Assembly: GCA_913020235.1 (NCBI GenBank)
Contig: CAJWBT010000086.1
Location: 1-8,557 of the forward strand
DNA length: 8,557 nucleotides
DNA from: an uncultured Chloroflexota bacterium
GTDB lineage: Bacteria > Chloroflexota > Dehalococcoidia > UBA3495
Direction: 5' to 3'
Part shown: in pieces, positions 1 to 4,869 of the stretch
Numbering within the stretch: the stretch's first letter is position 1
Layout: every line of letters starts with the position of its first letter
Notes under the pieces: generated by a model
The model's input: the letters and a program-made list of their open reading frames with translations, nothing else
The model's database searches: none
What the model was told of the DNA's origin: nothing
Program-made: the position numbers and the translations under genes

Positions 1-590
1 CGGAAATCGCCTACCAGGGGATAGTCCACACCGACGCGGCGCCCAATTGGGACATCTTCGTGATTGCGGTGGCTTCTCCGAGCGGGACCACTCTTCCCAC
101 TCCGACCCAAACACCGGAGCCAACTCTCGCACCGGCGCCCACCGCCATTTCGACTCCCGCTCCGCTCACCCAGGAGCAGTTCGCCATATCAGCAACCGCG
201 AGTTCAGAATGGAACTCATATTATGGCGCGATGGTGGCCACCGGGGCCCCGGATCAGCGGTTCGCCTGCGGTGATGCGGTCGCCTGGTCGCCGTCGACCG
301 GCGGAAGTGATCCCGAGTGGCTGGAAGCACGGTTCGAGCTGCCGGTCTTCGCCACGGGGCTTACCGTCTATGAGCCGTACAATAGCGGATTTGTTTACCA
401 GGTGGACCTCATTGATACCGAAGGGGCCTATCACACCGTATGGACCGGGACGGACAACACCAGTTGCCCTGGTGAGTTCAATCTGGTCTTCGCCAAGACA
501 AGCTACAAGGTCCAAGGTGCGAAGATATACACGAGGGTGAATGATTATGAGGAGATTGAAGCTGTCAAGCTAGTGGGAGCGCCCGACTGA
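1..590 (+). CDS. C-terminal part of secreted protein: PD40-like blade end, Thr/Pro linker, discoidin-like domain (5' end outside window)
   Basis: The frame is open from the first complete codon at base 3 to the TGA at 588-590, so the true start lies left of the window; the GTG at 60 is internal. About 195 residues are visible. Residues 1-26 contain IAYQ, then NWDIFVIAVA, which resembles the paired strands of a PD40/TolB propeller blade (compare IAFxSxRDGNxEIYVMNADG). Residues about 27-57 are a Thr/Pro/Ala linker. Residues about 60-195 match, from memory, a discoidin (F5/8 type C)-like module common in Chloroflexota extracellular proteins: ATASSEW, GAPD, CGD, EWLEARFELPV, LIDTEGAYHTVW, and an end near EIEAVKLVG. 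Such modules usually mediate ligand or glycan binding outside the cell. The partner ligand cannot be told. Two Cys in the module (CGD, SCPG) could form a disulfide. Its 3' end faces the amidotransferase-like gene. The domain calls are family recognition; whether the missing part is a full propeller is inference. Confidence 0.8.
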   Translation, partial: EIAYQGIVHTDAAPNWDIFVIAVASPSGTTLPTPTQTPEPTLAPAPTAISTPAPLTQEQFAISATASSEWNSYYGAMVATGAPDQRFACGDAVAWSPSTGGSDPEWLEARFELPVFATGLTVYEPYNSGFVYQVDLIDTEGAYHTVWTGTDNTSCPGEFNLVFAKTSYKVQGAKIYTRVNDYEEIEAVKLVGAPD

Positions 591-626
591 ACCCAGCCTC
601 CTCCTGCGCCAGTGTCGACTGCTACG

Positions 627-673
627 CCGACGCGGCTCCCAACTGGCACATCCTCGCGGTTGCGGTGGCCTAA
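627..673 (+). repeat. Out-of-frame duplicate of the NWDIFVIAVA motif, ending in TAA
   Basis: Bases 627-670 align without gaps to bases 31-74 at 37 of 44 positions. Read from 626 they give ADAAPNWHILAVAVA then a TAA stop at 671-673; the copy at the left edge reads DAAPNWDIFVIAVA. The copy lies 36 bases after the stop of the upstream gene and in a different frame, so it is not translated as part of that gene. Several differences are third-base or conservative changes, which suggests it was once coding. It may be the original C-terminus of the propeller gene, or of a paralogue, displaced by insertion of the linker and discoidin-like module, or a leftover of a tandem duplication. Its TAA overlaps the stop of the convergent amidotransferase-like gene. 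Confidence 0.7.
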
Positions 674-1431
674 AAGCTCTCCAAACCCGCGTTACGCAAG
701 AACGCCAGCAGCACCTCCAGCATCTGCGCCTCGTGGAAGGGAGCGAACCTGGCGAACTCTCTGAGGTTCCTGGCCGCTTCCTCGTCGGGGTCGAACCGGT
801 CCCCCATCAGCGCGTAGTCACCCCGCAACTCCCGGTCCCAGACCTGCAGTTCCTCCAGGGTTAGCTGGGGCTCAAACTGGAACCCGTATGATGTGCCGTG
901 GCGGAACGCCATGTTGATGCGCCGGTAGCGGCCGTCCCGGCATAGCATGAAACCCTCGGCCAGCTTGACCGCGCCGGGGGGAATCGTGAAGCTTTCGCCG
1001 TGCAACGTCGGGACCAGGGGAACCTGAATTTTGCTGAACACCGGGTCGGCGTCTCCTTCGGCGGTGACGGAAATCCGGCGCAGGCCGAACTGGTAGCCGC
1101 CGGTGGGTTCCACGGCGCCGCCGAGGGCCCTGGCCATCAGCTGAGCCCCCAGGCACACACCGAACACCGGCTTGCCCTGGTCCATCGCTTCTTTCAGGTA
1201 GGCCCGTTCCCGGTGGAGGGCGGGATACTCCTCGTTGGCGGATAGGGGCCCGCCCAACACCACTGTCAGGCTGATCTCGGCCAGGTCCGGCGGCGAGAAC
1301 CGGCCGTGGGCCGGGGCCGACTCGAAGACGTTCAGCGCTTCCAGCTGAAACCCCTGCTCCTCCAGCACTTCCCGGTAGTTGGCGGCCAGCGACTCCGTCG
1401 CGGAGTGGCGGATGATCAGCGCCCGTTTCAT
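670..1431 (-). CDS. Class-I glutamine amidotransferase-like protein, catalytic His/Glu replaced
   Basis: The product is 253 residues, a normal length for stand-alone GATase1 proteins of the GMP-synthase-like type (COG0518). It is soluble with no signal peptide. Family marks are VVLGGPLSAN (about 57-66, oxyanion-side loop), the nucleophile elbow GVCLGAQL with Cys93, and LHGESFTIPPGA (143-154). In canonical members a later FHPE supplies His and Glu; here the same place reads FQFEPQLT, so Glu187 stands where His is expected and Gln189 where Glu is expected. Glutaminase activity through the usual triad is therefore doubtful; it may act on another substrate or only bind. The start is an ATG preceded by a G-rich stretch (GGGGGGACGACGGAC) that can serve as ribosome binding site. 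It stands alone: convergent with the left gene (stops 80 bases apart) and divergent from the cytochrome gene. The family is clear; the substrate is unknown. Confidence 0.88.
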   Translation of the reverse strand: MKRALIIRHSATESLAANYREVLEEQGFQLEALNVFESAPAHGRFSPPDLAEISLTVVLGGPLSANEEYPALHRERAYLKEAMDQGKPVFGVCLGAQLMARALGGAVEPTGGYQFGLRRISVTAEGDADPVFSKIQVPLVPTLHGESFTIPPGAVKLAEGFMLCRDGRYRRINMAFRHGTSYGFQFEPQLTLEELQVWDRELRGDYALMGDRFDPDEEAARNLREFARFAPFHEAQMLEVLLAFLRNAGLESF

Positions 1432-1489
1432 GTCCGTCGTCCCCCCGCGCTATTGTGCCGAAACCACCATAGCGCCCAGCTTCATGGAA

Positions 1490-1515
1490 TCCGCGAAGAG
1501 AGCACAGTTCGCGGA
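1490..1515. promoter_or_regulatory. Perfect 8-bp inverted repeat upstream of the amidotransferase-like gene
   Basis: TCCGCGAA at 1490-1497 and TTCGCGGA at 1508-1515 are exact reverse complements separated by 10 bases. The dyad lies 58-84 bases upstream of the amidotransferase-like start codon, inside the divergent gap shared with the cytochrome gene. Position and arm length fit a repressor operator or a hairpin in the 5' leader. No recognised regulator site is claimed. Confidence 0.4.
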
Positions 1516-1681
1516 GAGTGTGGTCCTGATTCTATCGCCACTACGGCCTGCGCGCACTCCGCGGCGGTCTTCGGCATTTGCCGTGAATCAGCCGGACCCG
1601 GCAGTTTGCCTAGGGGAGCAAGGCCGGATATTCCGGTATACTGAGCGCTGACCGGTTCATATGCGCAAAAGCGTCCGCTTC

Positions 1682-1709
1682 TCGACAACCGGGACACGGT
1701 GTGTACAAT
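1682..1709 (+). promoter_or_regulatory. Sigma70-like promoter candidate for the cytochrome c gene
   Basis: TCGACA at 1682-1687 (5 of 6 to TTGACA), a 16-base spacer and TACAAT at 1704-1709 (5 of 6 to TATAAT) fit a housekeeping promoter. Transcription would begin near 1716 and leave a leader of roughly 87 bases before the ATG at 1803. The assignment rests on sequence match alone. Confidence 0.45.
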
Positions 1710-1789
1710 GTGAAGCGTTTTGGCGCACTACGAATCGGCTGGGGCATTCCTGCTCACGGATCGTTGAAGCAGAAGTGGGAACCCACGAT

Positions 1790-1794
1790 GGAGG
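1790..1794 (+). promoter_or_regulatory. Shine-Dalgarno GGAGG that decides the cytochrome start
   Basis: GGAGG at 1790-1794 lies 8 bases before the ATG at 1803. The in-frame ATG at 1788 and the upstream GTG at 1701 have no comparable site, and starting at 1803 places a basic tip (LLPKRLWVR) directly before the membrane helix. Confidence 0.65.
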
Positions 1795-1802
1795 TTCGGC
1801 GA

Positions 1803-2773
1803 ATGGGATTACTGCCAAAAAGGCTCTGGGTACGCGTGCTCCTGGGTATCGGGGGCGTACTCGTCATCCTGGTCGTCGCGCTGGCGATAACGGTGACACT
1901 GCGCTGGGACAGGACCTTCGACTACCCGGTGCAGGATGTCACGGTTTCCATGGACCCAGCCAACATCGCCCGGGGTGAGTACCTGTACAAGAACGTCTCG
2001 GTGTGCGGCGCCTGCCACAGCGTGGGTGGCGAGGAGAACCCGGACCTCCTCCCGGCGGGGGGGCGCAAATTCGACATCTCGGCGCTCGGGGTTATCTATA
2101 CGCCAAACATCACCCCGTCAGTAGAGACGGGCATCGGCGGCTGGACCGACGGAGAGGTCATCCGCGCCATCCGGGAGGGAATTGGAATAAACGGCCGCCT
2201 CCTGCTCCTCATGCCCTCGGAACTGTTTGTTGGCATGTCCGACGAGGACGTTCAGGCAATCGTGGCCTACCTTCGAAGCCAGGAATCCGCGGAGAACGAT
2301 GTTCCGATATTCAAACCGAGCCTGATGGGGAGGCTGCTTTTGAGCTTTCTCGTCTCGCCGCCGGACCGCATCGAGGGCCCGGTGACCGCTCCGCCACGGG
2401 GCCCCACCGCGGAATACGGCGACTACCTGGCCAACTCGGTTTCTCCCTGCTCCGCGTGCCATACCCCTATGGTCAGGGGCGTGATCGCTTGGGACAAGCT
2501 GTGGTCGGGGGCGAAGCCTTTGATGTCGGCGAGAGCACAATTTACGCTTCCAATCTCACCCGGGACGAGGAGACAGGAATCGGTACCTGGACCGAGGAGG
2601 ACTTCTTCCGGGCTCTGAGGGGTGGCGTCAATCCACAGGGTGCGCCGCTGCTGCTCCCCATGCCGTGGCAGCAAATCAGAAACATGACCGACGACGACCT
2701 TCGGGCCATTTGGCTGCATATCCAGGACGTGCCGCCGATCAATAACAAGGTGCCGGAGAACATCATCAAGTAG
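1803..2773 (+). CDS. Membrane-anchored diheme cytochrome c, interrupted by a one-base frameshift
   Basis: With one G restored in the run at 2507-2511 the product is 323 residues. Residues about 10-33 form one transmembrane helix (signal anchor), placing the heme domains outside the membrane. Heme 1 binds at CGACH (Cys68, Cys71, His72), followed by VIYTPNITP and WTDGEVIRAIREG, with Met137 or Met145 as likely axial ligand. Heme 2 binds at CSACH (Cys216, Cys219, His220), followed by YASNLTRDEETGIGTW and Met287 or Met295. This two-domain pattern matches cytochrome c subunits of membrane dehydrogenases (alcohol or gluconate dehydrogenase type, which usually carry three hemes). It would pass electrons from a periplasmic donor to the respiratory chain; no dehydrogenase partner is in the window. 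The frame changes from that of base 1803 to the -1 frame at the G run, so as written translation stops at 2618 after 272 residues and loses the end of domain 2. Both sides of the break are well preserved, so a sequencing or assembly error, a very recent lesion or slippage are all possible. Confidence 0.88.
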
Positions 2774-2867
2774 CCGCAAGGCCGGCCCGCTTCCGGTCCG
2801 AAACTCCGGTTCAGTCCTTTCGGCCGAGAACGGGCAAATTCACAAAGTGGTCCCCCCTCCCGGAGTG

Positions 2868-2910
2868 GGTGTAGAGGTGCGCGGGGCTTCGCCTCGCGCA
2901 CCTCTACACC
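2868..2910. terminator. Perfect 16-bp hairpin between convergent genes; probable terminator or repeat element
   Basis: GGTGTAGAGGTGCGCG at 2868-2883 is the exact reverse complement of 2895-2910. The 11-base loop GGGCTTCGCCT can pair further (GGG with CCT), leaving a CTTCG tip. On the plus strand it is followed by TTTCT, a weak U tract, 95 bases after the cytochrome stop. It could end cytochrome transcription and, read the other way, block leftover transcription from the operon. The U tract is short, so it may instead be a REP-like palindromic repeat. Confidence 0.55.
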
Positions 2911-2983
2911 TTTCTGGGTGATTGGGCTCGAATTTGAAAGTCGGCCAAGGCATGGAGCACTAAGAAACTATGTTGGAATGTGG

Positions 2984-3036
2984 TTCGACAGGCTCACCAC
3001 GAACGGGGAAAATCCGTTCGTCCTGAGCTGGTCGAA
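2984..3036. repeat. Dispersed inverted repeat (GTTCGAC...GAACGG type)
   Basis: Left arm 2984-3006 begins TTCGAC and ends ACGAACGG; right arm 3014-3036 is its reverse complement at 19 of 23 positions, with a 7-base A-rich loop between. The element is recognisable as the common bacterial interspersed palindrome read as CCGTTCGTCCTGAGC...GTCGAA, which I know from many genomes including Chloroflexota and proteobacteria. It sits just beyond the 3' end of the transporter gene, a typical place for such elements. The repeat call rests on recognition plus the dyad; copy number in this genome cannot be seen here. Confidence 0.7.
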
Positions 3037-3093
3037 AGACCAAGAGTGGCCTCCCTTGGAGCTGTTGGATAGGCTCTTGATGGTGCCCGCTGC

Positions 3094-4341
3094 TCAGCGC
3101 CGGCCCAGCGCTAGAGCGGCTGATTCCGGCATCGAGCGCAGCCGGAGCATCGCAGCGATGCCGAGGGCGGGGCCTATTCCCAGAGCAGCGAAAGCCGGAC
3201 CCCAACCTATCGAATCAGCCAGCACGGGCACCAGCCGTATGGGAATGATGGTCAACAGGAAGCCCACCCCGGTCTGAAAAGTCAGGGCGGTTCCCCGGTA
3301 GGCGTCCTCGGAGAGTTCGGTCAAAGCGGTGGAGAATTGGGCCGAGTCGGCGACCACCGAAGCTCCCCAGACCAGGGCGACCAAGGCGATTACCACCTCC
3401 CAATCCAGGGGCAGGAAACCGATAAACAGTGCCGTCCCGCCGCTGATGGCCATCGCCCAACTGGTTGTTGCGGTGCGGCCCACCCGCTCGGCCAGGAAGC
3501 CGGCGACGACGCAGCCGGCAGCCCCGGAGATAAAGACTAGAAACGTGATCAGACTGGCCAGGTCCAGAGAGTCCCCAGCCAAGCGCTTCGTTCCGTAGAC
3601 CGACGCCAGGAAGACGGGAATCGAGGCCCACATGGCGTAAAGTTCCCACATGTGGCCCAAATATCCGAAGAAGACCAGCCGGGTGGACGGGACCTTGATG
3701 GTGTGGAGGATATAGCTCGGCCGGAAACGGCGGGCCGGGACGTCGAAAGGCCCGTCTTGAACCAGGAAGAAGACGATACCCCCGGCCAGGGCCGCCAGCG
3801 CTGAGCTGATGTACAAGGTTATTTCCCACTGGGCTATGAATACCGAGCGCAGCAGGTGGGGCGAGCCGGAGCCCAGAGTGAGCGCTCCGATCATGGTGCC
3901 GATGGCGATGCCGCGGCCGGAACGAAACCAGCCGGAGATTATCTTCATCCCCGGCGGGTAGACACCCCCCAGGAAGGCCCCGGCCAGCACCCGCAGCACC
4001 AGGGCGCCGGCAAACCCGCCGGGTACAAAGACCAGTGCGGCGTTACTCGCACCCGCCAGAACAGCAGAGATGGCGAACAGCGCCCGGGTGTTCACCATGT
4101 CTGCCAGGTTGGTAAGCGCGATGGTGAGAGTGCCCAGCACGAAGCCCAGCTGGACTGCAATGGTCAGCCAGGCAATGTCGCCGCTGGAAAACCCCCGTTC
4201 GGTCTCCAAGGCCGGCGCGATCGCATTGGTACTGAACCAAACGGTCAGGCTCAGCAACGTGGCCGCGGAAATCAAGGCCAGCGCGCGCCAACGCGCGGGA
4301 TGCTCTCCTACCCCGGCTTGCACTTCACGCCTGCTTCCCAA
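3094..4341 (-). CDS. MFS transporter, 12 membrane helices
   Basis: The 415-residue product has the major facilitator pattern: hydrophobic segments near 21-42, 56-77, 87-107, 110-128, 145-165, 173-195, 221-246, 262-283, 295-312, 315-331, 355-376 and 380-400, with a cytoplasmic loop at 196-220. The loop after helix 4 reads YPPGMKIISGWFRSGRG. The motif-A-like loop is degenerate in the first half (TNLADMVNTRALF) and clearer in the second (GFLAERVGRT). MFS proteins use ion gradients to move small molecules across the inner membrane; the substrate and direction cannot be read. The longest frame starts with TTG at 4341, 13 bases after the lipoprotein stop, which suggests translational coupling; GTG at 4323 is an alternative with a weak AGG ahead of it. 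Conserved sequence begins near RWRALALIS, so either start is possible. It is the last gene of the leftward operon. Confidence 0.9.
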   Translation of the reverse strand: MGSRREVQAGVGEHPARWRALALISAATLLSLTVWFSTNAIAPALETERGFSSGDIAWLTIAVQLGFVLGTLTIALTNLADMVNTRALFAISAVLAGASNAALVFVPGGFAGALVLRVLAGAFLGGVYPPGMKIISGWFRSGRGIAIGTMIGALTLGSGSPHLLRSVFIAQWEITLYISSALAALAGGIVFFLVQDGPFDVPARRFRPSYILHTIKVPSTRLVFFGYLGHMWELYAMWASIPVFLASVYGTKRLAGDSLDLASLITFLVFISGAAGCVVAGFLAERVGRTATTSWAMAISGGTALFIGFLPLDWEVVIALVALVWGASVVADSAQFSTALTELSEDAYRGTALTFQTGVGFLLTIIPIRLVPVLADSIGWGPAFAALGIGPALGIAAMLRLRSMPESAALALGRR

Positions 4342-4354
4342 TCAGCCGCCGAAG

Positions 4355-4816
4355 CTAGGGGGTGAGGTCGCCGGGAGATATTGCCGGCGGTTCGATGTCC
4401 ACTTCGGGCACACTAAATTCCCAATCAAAGTCCTCGTTCAGTCCCGAGACCTCTCCGGCGGGGATGGCCACGTCCAGATCCGGCAGTTCCAGGTCGCCCA
4501 GGGGCGATTCAATGAAGTCGGGGGACTTGAGGGACCCGCCCTCCAGCAACCGGTCCACCTCTTCCAGCACCTCCTCCAGGGAGGGCGCCGGCGATGGGGA
4601 AGCCGGCGGGGGCTGGGAGGTTTGAGTTACGCCGCCGGGCGTCTCCACCGGAGCGGGAGACGCGGAGGGCACAGACGCCGAAGTCGGCACCGGCGACGCC
4701 GTGGCGGCGGGCGAGACAGGAGGCGTGGCAGTGGCATCATCACCGCCGCATGCCGCCGCCACCGCCAAGAGCGCCAGGACCAGCGCCGCGGCCAGTAGCT
4801 TTCGTGTATGGGTCAC
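4355..4816 (-). CDS. Small Pro/Ala-rich lipoprotein
   Basis: From the GTG at 4816 the product is 153 residues. It has a basic tip (THTRK), a hydrophobic stretch (LLAAALVLALLAVAAA) and a Cys at 23 followed by GGDD, a lipoprotein signal with a somewhat relaxed lipobox (VAAAC). Mature residues about 24-75 are a Thr/Pro/Ser/Ala tether. The rest is short and acidic, with SLEEVLEEVDRLLEG (helix) and a Pro/Asp/Glu-rich tail (LGDLELPDLDVAIP, FSVPEVDIEPP). No catalytic motif or known domain is seen. Longer starts exist (TTG 4840, ATG 4831), but AAGGAG lies 6 bases before the GTG and the shorter form gives a normal signal peptide. It lies between the large PD40 protein (53-base gap) and the transporter (13-base gap), so it probably works with them at the outer face of the membrane, perhaps as an anchor or accessory protein. 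Function unknown. Confidence 0.75.
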   Translation of the reverse strand: MTHTRKLLAAALVLALLAVAAACGGDDATATPPVSPAATASPVPTSASVPSASPAPVETPGGVTQTSQPPPASPSPAPSLEEVLEEVDRLLEGGSLKSPDFIESPLGDLELPDLDVAIPAGEVSGLNEDFDWEFSVPEVDIEPPAISPGDLTP

Positions 4817-4822
4817 CGCTGT

Positions 4823-4828
4823 CTCCTT
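4823..4828 (-). promoter_or_regulatory. Shine-Dalgarno AAGGAG that favours the GTG start of the lipoprotein gene
   Basis: On the minus strand AAGGAG is followed by ACAGCG and then GTG (4816-4814). It overlaps the codons just after the alternative ATG at 4831, which has no comparable site, so the GTG is the better start. Confidence 0.6.
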
Positions 4829-4869
4829 CATCGGATCCAAATTGTCGTGCCTGACCCTTCCTCAGGAGC

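Larger units (their letters stand above)
1432..1802. other. Divergent intergenic region (371 bases)
   Basis: This gap separates the minus-strand amidotransferase-like gene from the plus-strand cytochrome gene. It holds the 1490-1515 dyad and the rightward promoter candidate listed separately. Short open frames that cross it in several phases have no recognisable protein features. I found no convincing leftward promoter: TAGAAT on the minus strand at 1529-1534 lacks a matching -35. Confidence 0.6.
2774..3093. other. Convergent intergenic region with two inverted repeats (320 bases)
   Basis: No gene is supported here. The gap between the cytochrome stop and the transporter stop holds a strong hairpin (2868-2910) and a dispersed-type inverted repeat (2984-3036). 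Short open frames across it give peptides such as FVLSWSKD and PVRGEPVEPH, which are the well-known spurious translations of the dispersed repeat. Confidence 0.75.

Noticed and set aside
1637..1642. TATACT as a -10 box for the cytochrome gene
   Set aside because: The nearest -35-like TTGCCT is 25 bases upstream, too far; the TCGACA/TACAAT pair with a 16-base spacer is better.
2003..2773. A separate + strand gene of 256 codons overlapping the cytochrome frame
   Set aside because: Only its part after about 2510 has protein character (YASNLTRDEETG..., PMPWQQIRNM); the earlier part is an Arg/Gly/Pro-rich shadow of the cytochrome frame. It is the second half of the frameshifted gene, not an independent one.
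2984..3040. Small peptides FVLSWSKD and PVRGEPVEPH as a real small gene
   Set aside because: These are the usual chance translations of the dispersed inverted repeat, without a ribosome binding site or other coding sign.
3856..4365. Plus-strand open frame antisense to the transporter
   Set aside because: Hydrophilic Gln/Gly/Arg-rich product with no motif, opposite a clear 12-helix MFS protein.
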